Below, in pieces: positions 8,255 to 15,069 of a stretch of 24,714 bases of DNA; position 1 is the first letter of the stretch, and each line of letters opens with the position of its first letter. Source of the stretch: JABCPE02 sp963521545 (GTDB taxonomy: Bacteria > Bacteroidota > Bacteroidia > Flavobacteriales > Weeksellaceae). The stretch is taken from contig CAUQVP010000016.1 in assembly GCA_963521545.1 (NCBI GenBank), forward strand, positions 1 through 24,714, written 5' to 3'. The position numbers and the translations under genes were made by a program. Under the pieces are notes generated by a model, which was not told where the DNA came from, did not search any database, and saw only the letters and a list, made by a program, of their open reading frames with translations.

Positions 8255-9418
8255 TTATAATCTTGAATATTTTTTTTCTTTAAGCAGCAAAAATTTTTTC
8301 TCTATATAATTATATGAAAAATAACTAATGAAAAGAGTGATTCCGATGGTTAAAATATACTGCATGACAAGTAGAAAAATCATTGCTCCTCCACTATTTA
8401 CAGGGAATATAACCGTTTTAAAATATTCTAAAACAGGAAAAACTAAAAACATAACAAAAGGGTGATACATGTATATTCCGTAAGATATTTTTCCCATTTC
8501 ATCAAAAATCTTTGAACGAAAATAAAAATGATTATTAACGGTCAAAATAATAAAAGACAAGAAAAATATACTGATAACGAAAGACTGTGTATATTTATCA
8601 AAAACAGAAAAAAATGATAGTATAAGGATGATAAGTAAATTGATAATATAGAAAATCTTTTTATCTATGATAGGACTTATTTTTTTGAAATAAGACGAAT
8701 TAATAAACAGCCCGCCAATACAGCCTATGAATAAATATTCATATCTAAAAACAGCAAAAAAATCTACTTTGAAGAAAAAATTTAAAATAAAAATCAGAAT
8801 TATACTAGACAACAACCATAAATAAGGCCTACTTCTAAAAACAAATAATAATAAAACAGGCCAAAATAAATAAAATTGTTCCTCAATAGATACAGACCAT
8901 GTCTGAGAGCCGCCTACTAGTGTGATGCCTTCGGAAAGTCCATAATTAGATAAAAAACCTAAATAAGACCAAAAAGTTTTTGGTGAACTATAATCTGTAG
9001 TGAGAACCGCGTTGTAATAGGTGTTTGGAAAAGTTTCAAATAAGCCGAAATAAGCCGAAATAAAAGGGATAACGAACAAAGAAAGCCCTATGATAATGTA
9101 GTATAAAGGCCAGATTCTCAGAATTCGTCTCATATAGAATTTTTGAAAATCAAAAACCCCAAATTTCTTTTTTTCTTGAACGATTAGATGTGTGATTAGA
9201 AAACCACTCAGTACGAAGAAAAAATATACAGAATGCTTCCCCAAAGACTGGATGAAATGATGAAAATGCGTATTATTTGCAAGGGAATATGTGTCGTTTA
9301 GTGATGCGTTTCTATCATCATATTTTAGTAGCTCTATATGATGAACCAAAACTCCTAATGCTGCAACGGCCCGAAGTTCATTTAGCCCTTTTAGAAAGAT
9401 ATTGTCGTTTTTCATCAT
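8255..9418 (-). CDS. OafA/YrhL-type membrane acyltransferase (acyltransferase family 3)
   Basis: Family members transfer acetyl or other acyl groups onto exported sugars at the inner membrane. The 387 residues show about ten helices and the family landmarks: the first helix LNELRAVAALGVLVHHIELL with the His-His pair, then VYFFFVLSGFLITHL, RRILRIWPLYY, and SVSIEEQFYLFWPV in the middle. The protein lacks the C-terminal SGNH domain that some OafA relatives carry. The start overlaps the stop of the acetyltransferase gene by ATGA; a second ATG three bases on (9415) is an equal candidate. The gene contains a short 10-base tandem repeat (see the repeat entry) and is very AT-rich (13 of 60 G/C at 8581-8640). 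Confidence 0.9.
   Translation of the reverse strand: MMKNDNIFLKGLNELRAVAALGVLVHHIELLKYDDRNASLNDTYSLANNTHFHHFIQSLGKHSVYFFFVLSGFLITHLIVQEKKKFGVFDFQKFYMRRILRIWPLYYIIIGLSLFVIPFISAYFGLFETFPNTYYNAVLTTDYSSPKTFWSYLGFLSNYGLSEGITLVGGSQTWSVSIEEQFYLFWPVLLLFVFRSRPYLWLLSSIILIFILNFFFKVDFFAVFRYEYLFIGCIGGLFINSSYFKKISPIIDKKIFYIINLLIILILSFFSVFDKYTQSFVISIFFLSFIILTVNNHFYFRSKIFDEMGKISYGIYMYHPFVMFLVFPVLEYFKTVIFPVNSGGAMIFLLVMQYILTIGITLFISYFSYNYIEKKFLLLKEKKYSRL
9038..9063. repeat. 10-base tandem repeat inside the acyltransferase gene
   Basis: The unit TAAGCCGAAA occurs twice in a row at 9041-9060, with three matching flanking bases on either side, so about 2.6 units. It lies in the acyltransferase reading frame, coding for part of FISAYFGLF. 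Because the unit length is not a multiple of three, gain or loss of one copy would shift the frame. With only two copies it may also be chance. Confidence 0.7.
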
Positions 9419-10047
9419 CTTACAAATCTTGCAGGATTTCCTACATATAGTCCTTTTTCTTCGATATCTTTTATTACAACTGTCCCGCCTCCTGTTCTTG
9501 TTCCTTCAGTGATAGATATATTGTCTATTATTATAGAATTTATGCCTATTATACATTGTTCTTTTATGTCCACAAATCCCGCTATAGAGACACATGGAGA
9601 GATAAAGGAATGAGTTCCCACTGTCGTGTCATGAGCAATACTGCTGGAAATGTTAATCAAAACATTATTTCCTATTTTTACATTTTGGTCAATCACGCAT
9701 CTTGGATAGATGACTGTTCCAGCTCCTATTTCAGCGGAAGGATCTACATAGCATGAGGAATGAATAAAACTATAAAAAGGGATGTTATTCTGATATTTTT
9801 CGAATAGCATCTTTCTGGTATTCATGTGGTTATATCCTACACCAATCAGTAATTCATCAAAACTATTTTTCGAATATTCGTCTAAAATATCATTAGTCCC
9901 GCCAATAACAGGAATAGAGTCGATGATAGTCCCTTTTGGCTGGAAATCATCAAAAAAAGTAACCACTTTATCCTCTGTATCCGTTTGTACATGGTGGGCT
10001 ATCTGCTGTCCTAAGTGTGCAGAACCTATTATAGCTATTCGTTTCAA
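9415..10047 (-). CDS. PglD/NeuD-type hexapeptide-repeat sugar acetyltransferase
   Basis: The 210-residue protein has the two-part PglD/NeuD layout. Residues 1-90 form a small Rossmann-like N-terminal domain (IAIIGSAHLGQQIA) that binds the sugar nucleotide in known members. From about residue 98 a left-handed beta-helix of hexapeptide repeats ends in the family tail YVGNPAR. His139 in SSIAHD aligns with the catalytic base of Campylobacter PglD. PglD acetylates the 4-amino group of a UDP-sugar and PerB that of GDP-perosamine. Next to a WecE-like aminotransferase, the likely job here is acetylation of dTDP-Fuc4N to dTDP-Fuc4NAc with acetyl-CoA; this substrate is inferred from context. O-acetylation, as in NeuD, is the alternative. 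It follows the WbqC-like gene by 6 bases. Confidence 0.87.
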   Translation of the reverse strand: MKRIAIIGSAHLGQQIAHHVQTDTEDKVVTFFDDFQPKGTIIDSIPVIGGTNDILDEYSKNSFDELLIGVGYNHMNTRKMLFEKYQNNIPFYSFIHSSCYVDPSAEIGAGTVIYPRCVIDQNVKIGNNVLINISSSIAHDTTVGTHSFISPCVSIAGFVDIKEQCIIGINSIIIDNISITEGTRTGGGTVVIKDIEEKGLYVGNPARFVR

Positions 10048-10053
10048 TTTAGA

Positions 10054-10749
10054 TTAAATATTTTTGCTTATGTAATTTTTTGCTTCTGTCCCAGTATTAA
10101 ATATTAGATCCAATATAGAGACATTAGGCATAAAATCTCCATTAATTTGTTCATATTCAGGATATCCACTATAATCCATCCATTCTACATCTATTCCATT
10201 TAGTTTGAATAAACCCTCATCTATATAAGATTTAGCAGCAGGCCCAGACAAATATATTTTACTTCCAAGTTGTTTACAGATGTTGAGAAGTTTTTCATTT
10301 TTACCTTCAATCAATTCAAAATCAGAATCTCTTTTTATTTCTGTCTTTATTTCCAGAAAACTACATATTTCTCGAATTAAATACTCATTAATGTCAGTCA
10401 GCCTATCCATTTCCCCAGCTTTATTATATAAATGTTCTATCCAAGGAAAAACCTCTTTAAAGTATTTAGATTTAGCATATGACATTTGTAAGGTTCTAAG
10501 ATGTTTTATATACCAATTTTTATGTTTTTCACTAATAAAAGTATTGTCAATTGATTGAAGGAGGGAGTTACTCTGTACAGGTATTGTAAGCCATTGTTGA
10601 CCCTGATTTGTTTTTATGATATTACGATTTCTCCAATCATTTTTTGTGTATTGGACATGATCATATAAAACAAAAAAATCAACGCTTTTAATCATGTCAA
10701 AATACCCTCTCCATGGAATATAATTTGATTGTAAAATAGCTGTTTTCAT
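10054..10749 (-). CDS. WbqC-like family protein
   Basis: The 231-residue soluble protein starts with AILQSNYIPWRGYFDMI and continues with DFFVLYDHVQYTKNDWRNRN, the conserved N-terminal signature of the WbqC-like family. The C-terminal half holds IYLSGPAAKSYIDEGLF and a late segment (SILDLIFNTG), also typical. I know of no firmly established biochemical activity for the family, although it is often found in O-antigen and capsule loci, frequently near DegT-type aminotransferases and sugar acyltransferases. Here it directly precedes the PglD-like acetyltransferase, so a role in modifying the amino sugar is plausible but unproven. No signal peptide or membrane helix is seen. The gene is AT-rich. 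Confidence 0.88.
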   Translation of the reverse strand: MKTAILQSNYIPWRGYFDMIKSVDFFVLYDHVQYTKNDWRNRNIIKTNQGQQWLTIPVQSNSLLQSIDNTFISEKHKNWYIKHLRTLQMSYAKSKYFKEVFPWIEHLYNKAGEMDRLTDINEYLIREICSFLEIKTEIKRDSDFELIEGKNEKLLNICKQLGSKIYLSGPAAKSYIDEGLFKLNGIDVEWMDYSGYPEYEQINGDFMPNVSILDLIFNTGTEAKNYISKNI

Positions 10750-10763
10750 ATTTTTGAATTTAA

Positions 10764-11675
10764 TTACACTTCTTCATCAATGATAAATGTAGGTCTGCCT
10801 TTTGTTTGGTCAAAAGTTTTTCCTAAATATACTCCTACAATACCTATACAGCTGATGATAATCCCTGATAAAAACCAAATAGACAATATCAGTGAACTAA
10901 AACCAGGCTGTGTAATTTTGTGCGTAATAGACAAATACAGATAATATATTCCCAAAACAAAAGATAAGATAGAAATACTCAACCCAAAGTTTATAAACAA
11001 CCTAAGCGGCTTATCCGAAAAAGATATAATAACATTGAAAGCCTGTTTAAAAAGCCTTCCCACGCTATATGTGGATTTCCCTTCCTCGCGTTCGCCATGT
11101 TCTATAGGAATGGAAACACTCTTAAACCCAATCCAGTTAATAAATAACGAAAAGAATTTAACATAGTCTTTCATATCTAGAATGGACTTGATGGTCTTTT
11201 GGTGATAAATCCCAAAATTCGCTACATTATTATCAAAATTTGCTCCCGATAAGTAATTAAACACCTTGTAGAACAATCTGGATGTTAATTTCTTTAGAAA
11301 TTTGTCTTTTCGGTTTTCTCTCTGTCCTAAAACGATATCGTATCCTTCCAGCGCTTTTTTGTAGAGTTTGGCTATTTCTTTGGGCTGGTCCTGCATATCA
11401 CAGTCCATTACTACTACCCAGTCGCCTTTTGCTTTTGTAAGTCCAGCAAAAATAGCACTATGCTGACCAAAATTTCTGCTCAGACGAATGCTTTTTATCT
11501 TAGGATTTTGGCTGGAAAGCACCTTCATCACTTCCCAAGAATTGTCGGGACTGCGGTCATCTACCAATATGATTTCATAGTCCTCGCCGATTCTCTCCAT
11601 TACTAAATTAATTTCAGAAACGAGAATCGGAAGGATTTTTTCAGCTCGGTAAACAGGACTTACAATAGAAATCAT
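10764..11675 (-). CDS. Polyprenyl-phosphate glycosyltransferase, GT2 family (DPM1/GtrB/ArnC-like)
   Basis: Relatives transfer a sugar from a nucleotide donor to undecaprenyl phosphate on the cytoplasmic face. The 303-residue protein has an N-terminal GT-A domain (ISIVSPVYRAE; acidic motif VDD at 38-40; DXD-type DCD at 91-93, in the family context VVVMDCDMQDQP). The motif HGEREEGKSTYS follows near 193-204. Two membrane helices lie at about 227-249 and 260-285, and a short cytosolic tail follows. This is the GtrB/ArnC layout, unlike ordinary secreted-chain GT2 enzymes. The product could feed the two GT-C-like proteins downstream. The sugar is not readable from sequence; Fuc4NAc or glucose are candidates. 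The start ATG overlaps the rmlB stop as TAATG. Confidence 0.9.
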   Translation of the reverse strand: MISIVSPVYRAEKILPILVSEINLVMERIGEDYEIILVDDRSPDNSWEVMKVLSSQNPKIKSIRLSRNFGQHSAIFAGLTKAKGDWVVVMDCDMQDQPKEIAKLYKKALEGYDIVLGQRENRKDKFLKKLTSRLFYKVFNYLSGANFDNNVANFGIYHQKTIKSILDMKDYVKFFSLFINWIGFKSVSIPIEHGEREEGKSTYSVGRLFKQAFNVIISFSDKPLRLFINFGLSISILSFVLGIYYLYLSITHKITQPGFSSLILSIWFLSGIIISCIGIVGVYLGKTFDQTKGRPTFIIDEEV

Positions 11676-12754
11676 TAGTTATACTGTTTTTCGTAGTATT
11701 TTTGGTATTCTCCACTGGTTACATGCTCCAGCCAATCTTTATTGCTTAGGAACCAATCGATGGTTTTAGCTAGACCTTCTTCAAAAGTTACAGAAGGCTT
11801 CCATCCTAAATCTTTATTCAGCTTTGTAGCATCTATAGCATAGCGTTTGTCATGCCCTGGGCGGTCTTTCACAAAAGTGATTAGCTTTTCTGAATAGCCA
11901 GCAGGATTTCCAAGTTTTGCATCCATTTGTTTAATCAATTCTTTGATTAAGTCAATATTCTGCCACTCGTTAAACCCACCGATGTTGTATGTTTCTCCTG
12001 TTTTCGCTTCATGGAAAATTTGGAAAATAGCACGAGCGTGGTCTATCACGAACAGCCAGTCACGGGTATATTTTCCATCACCATAGATTGGCAGTGGTTT
12101 TTCGTTGAGAATATTAGAAATACAAAGCGGAATCAGTTTCTCTGGGAAATGATTTGGACCATAGTTGTTGGAACAGTTGGAAACAATGTAAGGAAGTCCA
12201 TAAGTGTTTCCATAAGCTCTTACCAAATGGTCGCTGGCAGCTTTACTCGCGGAATAGGGAGATTTCGGGTCGTAAGGTGTTTCCTCAGTGAAAAATCCTG
12301 TTTCTCCCAAAGCACCATAGACTTCATCCGTAGAAACATGGTAGAAAAGATTTTTTCTCGGTTCGTTAGGAAATCTTCCGTGTGTATGCTCCGGATTCAG
12401 TGTCCAAAATTCTTTACAAAGATTAAGCAAATTAGCAGTCCCAATCACATTGGTATTGATGAAAGCATTTGGGTCTGTGATACTTCTATCCACATGGCTT
12501 TCCGCAGCGAGGTGTATCACTGCATCTGGATTATGTTTTTCAAAAACCTTTTTTAGTTCTTCTGGTTTTGTGATATCTGCTTTTTCAAAGATATAATTTG
12601 GTTCGTTTTCTATATCTTTCAGATTTTCAAGGTTTCCTGCGTAGGTAAGAGCATCTAGGTTGATGATTTTTGTCTGCGGAAGATTTTTCACAAACTCACG
12701 AACGACATGAGAACCAATAAATCCTGCTCCGCCAGTAATAATGATAGATTTCAT
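11675..12754 (-). CDS. rmlB: dTDP-glucose 4,6-dehydratase
   Basis: The enzyme converts dTDP-glucose to dTDP-4-keto-6-deoxyglucose with tightly bound NAD. The 359-residue extended SDR protein has the nucleotide-binding TGGAGFIGSH (7-16), HLAAESHVDRSI, the catalytic Thr-Asp-Glu at 142-144 in STDEVYG, and the YxxxK pair Tyr167 and Lys171 in PYSASKAASDH. NNYGPNHFPEKLIP and RDWLFV.DH follow as in RmlB. Its product is the substrate of the WecE-like aminotransferase in the same operon. No rmlC or rmlD is present in the window. It lies 5 bases after the DUF4261-like gene. Confidence 0.97.
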   Translation of the reverse strand: MKSIIITGGAGFIGSHVVREFVKNLPQTKIINLDALTYAGNLENLKDIENEPNYIFEKADITKPEELKKVFEKHNPDAVIHLAAESHVDRSITDPNAFINTNVIGTANLLNLCKEFWTLNPEHTHGRFPNEPRKNLFYHVSTDEVYGALGETGFFTEETPYDPKSPYSASKAASDHLVRAYGNTYGLPYIVSNCSNNYGPNHFPEKLIPLCISNILNEKPLPIYGDGKYTRDWLFVIDHARAIFQIFHEAKTGETYNIGGFNEWQNIDLIKELIKQMDAKLGNPAGYSEKLITFVKDRPGHDKRYAIDATKLNKDLGWKPSVTFEEGLAKTIDWFLSNKDWLEHVTSGEYQKYYEKQYN

Positions 12755-12759
12755 AATTT

Positions 12760-13566
12760 TTATAGTTCTAATTTTAAAGAATTTCCATCCAAATAAACTG
12801 CTTTGGATTCCGTGATTTTTATTTTTTGTTCCTCAGAAAAACCGATGGTTTCTCCATTTTTTAGAGTAACATCATAAGCTAAAATATAGTTGAGAACAGG
12901 AAGGATAAAGTCATGCAAATCACTTCGTGACATTTGGCTGTCGATGATTTCTATTTCCTCTTTTCCGAATTCTTTCATTCCAAAAGTATAAAGGCTGTTT
13001 TCCCCTTCTTCTGAGCCGATAAGTCCGATGTAAATCCATAGAATCACAGGCAGATTCCCTTCTAATAAAAAGTCTGCAAAATCAATATACAAACCTTTTG
13101 GAAGTAGCAGAGTCTGGCTTCCTTGATAAACACCTATCGCATCAGGAGAAGTTCTGAGGATAGAGGCGTTAATCATCGTCATCAAAGAAAATTTCTCAAC
13201 TTGACTTTTCGTTTTATCTAAAATAGAGACAATAGCGTGGCTGTCATGCTCTGAAACTTCTTTTTCTACATTATTCCAAAGGTAAGAATACCCAAATATT
13301 GACTCCAAATCTTCACTCGGAATAGGTGCTGGCATTTTTGCAATGGCAGCCATCATCCCGTTGATAATGAGCGTTGCTACTTCATCATCGCCAGAGATTT
13401 CAGAAACTTCTAGTCCCCAGTGGGATTTTAAATCTTCTAAAACTTTATCCAGTGAATAGCTTCCTCCTTTGAACATCGGCATAGAAAGCGCTATGCTGTT
13501 ATTCTCTTTTTCAGGTTTTGGAGTTTCCTTTGTCTCTTTTTTCTTGAAAAAATCAAAAAGTCCCAT
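12760..13566 (-). CDS. DUF4261-like protein of unknown function
   Basis: The 268-residue soluble protein opens with MGLFDFFKKK and a charged, proline-containing stretch, then an alpha/beta body (SIALSMPMFKGG, HWGLEVSEISGDDE, NGMMAAIAKMPAPIP). The segment LYTFGMKEFGKEEIEI resembles what I recall as the conserved core of DUF4261, a domain without known function; the match is from memory. No catalytic motif, signal peptide or membrane helix is seen. It sits between UDP-glucose dehydrogenase (14 bases) and rmlB (5 bases), so it is co-transcribed with glycan genes. Base composition is similar to those two neighbours, which argues against a very recent separate insertion. A role in the pathway should not be assumed. 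Confidence 0.72.
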   Translation of the reverse strand: MGLFDFFKKKETKETPKPEKENNSIALSMPMFKGGSYSLDKVLEDLKSHWGLEVSEISGDDEVATLIINGMMAAIAKMPAPIPSEDLESIFGYSYLWNNVEKEVSEHDSHAIVSILDKTKSQVEKFSLMTMINASILRTSPDAIGVYQGSQTLLLPKGLYIDFADFLLEGNLPVILWIYIGLIGSEEGENSLYTFGMKEFGKEEIEIIDSQMSRSDLHDFILPVLNYILAYDVTLKNGETIGFSEEQKIKITESKAVYLDGNSLKLEL

Positions 13567-13580
13567 AATTTCAGTGTTTT

Positions 13581-14891
13581 TTATTTTATAGTTTTTCTAC
13601 CAATAGATTTATAATAAAATCCTGTGTTTTCTATTTGGTCAATAGAGAACATATTCCTACCATCGAAAATGGCTTTGTTCTTCATCTTTTCTGCCATAAG
13701 CTGGAAGTTAGGATTTTTGAACTCGCTCCATTCTGTCGCTATCAGCAGGCAGTCAGCTCCTTCCAGGCAAGAATACATGTCTTTGGTGTATTCTATTTTA
13801 TCGCCAAAGATTTTCTTTACATTTTCCTCTGCGATGGCATCGTAAGCCGTTATTTTTGCTCCTTTTTCTAATAAAAGAGAAATATTATCCAAAGATGAAG
13901 CCTCTCTGATATCGTCAGTATTGGCTTTAAAAGCAAGTCCCCACATCGCGATTTTCTTGTCTTTGATGTTTCCGCCAAAATATTTTTCAATTTCAGAAAC
14001 GAGGATTACTTTTTGAGCTTTATTTACATTTTCAGTAGCGTTAAGGATTTGGAAATCAAAGCTTTCTTCTTTTCCTGATTTGATGAGGGCTTTCACATCT
14101 TTTGGGAAACAGCTTCCTCCATAGCCTATTCCTGGGAAAAGGAAACGATGCCCGATTCTGTCATCACTACCCATACCGAGTCTTACTTTGTCTACATCAG
14201 CTCCCACTTTTTCGCAGTAGTTTGCGATTTCGTTCATAAAAGTGATTTTCACAGCAAGGAACGAATTGGCTGCATATTTAGTCAGTTCCGAAGATTTTTC
14301 ATCCATGAAAATGATAGGAACTCCCGTGTTTGTGAATGGTTGGTAGATTTGGGCAATGATATTTTTAGCCTTGTCCGAACTAGAACCCACTACGATTCTG
14401 GCAGGATTCATCGAGTCTTCCACAGCAAAGCCCTCGCGGAGAAATTCTGGATTAGAAACCACATCAAAAGGAATTTCTGTTTTTGCAGAAATGGTCTCTC
14501 TCACTCTGTCAGCTGTGCCTACTGGAACGGTTGATTTATTGACAATTACTTTGTAAGAAGTCATCAGCTGACCGATGTTTTCGGAAACCTTCAAAACATA
14601 AGAAAGGTCTGCACTGCCATCCTCACCAGGAGGCGTCGGTAAAGCGAGATAAATCACATCGCACTCATCTAATGCTTCTTTTAGTTGAGTGGTAAAAAAC
14701 AGCCTGTTTGCCTGTATGTTTCTTAAAAATATTTCTTCCAAGCCAGGTTCATAGATGGGAACGATTCCCTTCTTCATGTTTTCTACTTTTGTTTCATCTA
14801 TGTCAACACAATAGACCGTGTTTCCTAACTCAGCTAGAGTGGTTCCTGTAACCAGCCCTACATATCCTGTTCCTACAATTGCAATATTCAT
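13581..14891 (-). CDS. ugd: UDP-glucose 6-dehydrogenase
   Basis: The enzyme oxidises UDP-glucose to UDP-glucuronate with two NAD, supplying an acidic sugar for surface polysaccharide. The 436 residues match the family's bacterial TuaD-like branch. The NAD-binding GTGYVG is at 7-12, followed by PIYEPGLEE, LALPTPPGEDGSADLS, NKSTVPVGT and SNPEFLREG. The catalytic cysteine is Cys261 in GYGGSCFPKD, and the C-terminal NAD/UDP domain has LAFKANTDDIREA. The UDP-glucose branch is preferred over UDP-ManNAc dehydrogenase by the EPGLEE and NPEFLREG motifs. It is the first gene of the eleven-gene operon, with a predicted promoter just upstream and the rimP operon divergent from it. Confidence 0.94.
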   Translation of the reverse strand: MNIAIVGTGYVGLVTGTTLAELGNTVYCVDIDETKVENMKKGIVPIYEPGLEEIFLRNIQANRLFFTTQLKEALDECDVIYLALPTPPGEDGSADLSYVLKVSENIGQLMTSYKVIVNKSTVPVGTADRVRETISAKTEIPFDVVSNPEFLREGFAVEDSMNPARIVVGSSSDKAKNIIAQIYQPFTNTGVPIIFMDEKSSELTKYAANSFLAVKITFMNEIANYCEKVGADVDKVRLGMGSDDRIGHRFLFPGIGYGGSCFPKDVKALIKSGKEESFDFQILNATENVNKAQKVILVSEIEKYFGGNIKDKKIAMWGLAFKANTDDIREASSLDNISLLLEKGAKITAYDAIAEENVKKIFGDKIEYTKDMYSCLEGADCLLIATEWSEFKNPNFQLMAEKMKNKAIFDGRNMFSIDQIENTGFYYKSIGRKTIK

Positions 14892-14916
14892 TTAGTATAA
14901 AAATCTTTTCAATCTA

Positions 14917-14924
14917 CAAAGGTA
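14917..14924 (-). promoter_or_regulatory. Predicted promoter of the glycan operon, -7 box TACCTTTG
   Basis: On the minus strand the box reads TACCTTTG, an exact match to TAnnTTTG, and lies 25 bases before the ugd ATG. I see no clear -33 TTG at the right distance. It is the only promoter-like site found between ugd and the divergent rimP promoter, so it probably drives all eleven genes. Confidence 0.55.
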
Positions 14925-14960
14925 ATATTTTTTAGTGAAATAAAATCTTTTCGGCGATAA

Positions 14961-14992
14961 TTTGCTATAAATGAATAATTTTCTTAAATTTG
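14961..14992 (+). promoter_or_regulatory. Promoter of the rimP-nusA-infB operon
   Basis: TTTG at 14961-14964 and TAAATTTG at 14985-14992 are separated by exactly 20 bases, a full match to the Bacteroidota promoter consensus. Transcription should start near 14998-15000. This position rules out a rimP start at 14971, which would lie inside the promoter. Confidence 0.8.
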
Positions 14993-15019
14993 CACACAGA
15001 TTTACGGGAATAATGGTGG

Positions 15020-15045
15020 AAAGGCTTCAAAGGAAGGCCTTTTTT
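15020..15045 (+). promoter_or_regulatory. Terminator-like hairpin (possible attenuator) in the rimP leader
   Basis: A stem of AAAGGC (15020-15025) with GCCTTT (15037-15042) continues, past one bulged G at 15036, as TTC (15026-15028) with GAA (15033-15035), around the loop AAAG. A run of six T (15040-15045) follows. It lies between the predicted transcription start and the rimP ATG at 15070, so it would have to be read through to express rimP, nusA and infB. NusA is known to promote pausing and termination at such hairpins, so feedback control is possible (inference). Confidence 0.6.
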
Positions 15046-15069
15046 ATATATCCTGAAATAAGCAGAAAT

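Noticed and set aside
4283..9418. The idea that one of the membrane proteins is a Wzx flippase or Wzy polymerase
   Set aside because: Both unknown membrane proteins carry an acidic motif in the first outer loop, as GT-C transferases do, and neither shows the 12-14 evenly spaced helices of Wzx. Wzy cannot be fully excluded because it is poorly conserved.
12011..12556. A 181-codon open frame on the plus strand, opposite rmlB
   Set aside because: It is fully antisense to a strongly conserved gene, has no promoter or family motif, and its composition reflects the rmlB codons read backwards.
14148..14534. A 128-codon open frame on the plus strand opposite ugd
   Set aside because: It is antisense to the conserved dehydrogenase, with no supporting signal.
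14971..15069. N-terminal extension of RimP from the ATG at 14971 (or 15013)
   Set aside because: The promoter at 14961-14992 covers the first ATG, and the remaining extra codons form the leader hairpin. The family normally starts near the ATG at 15070.
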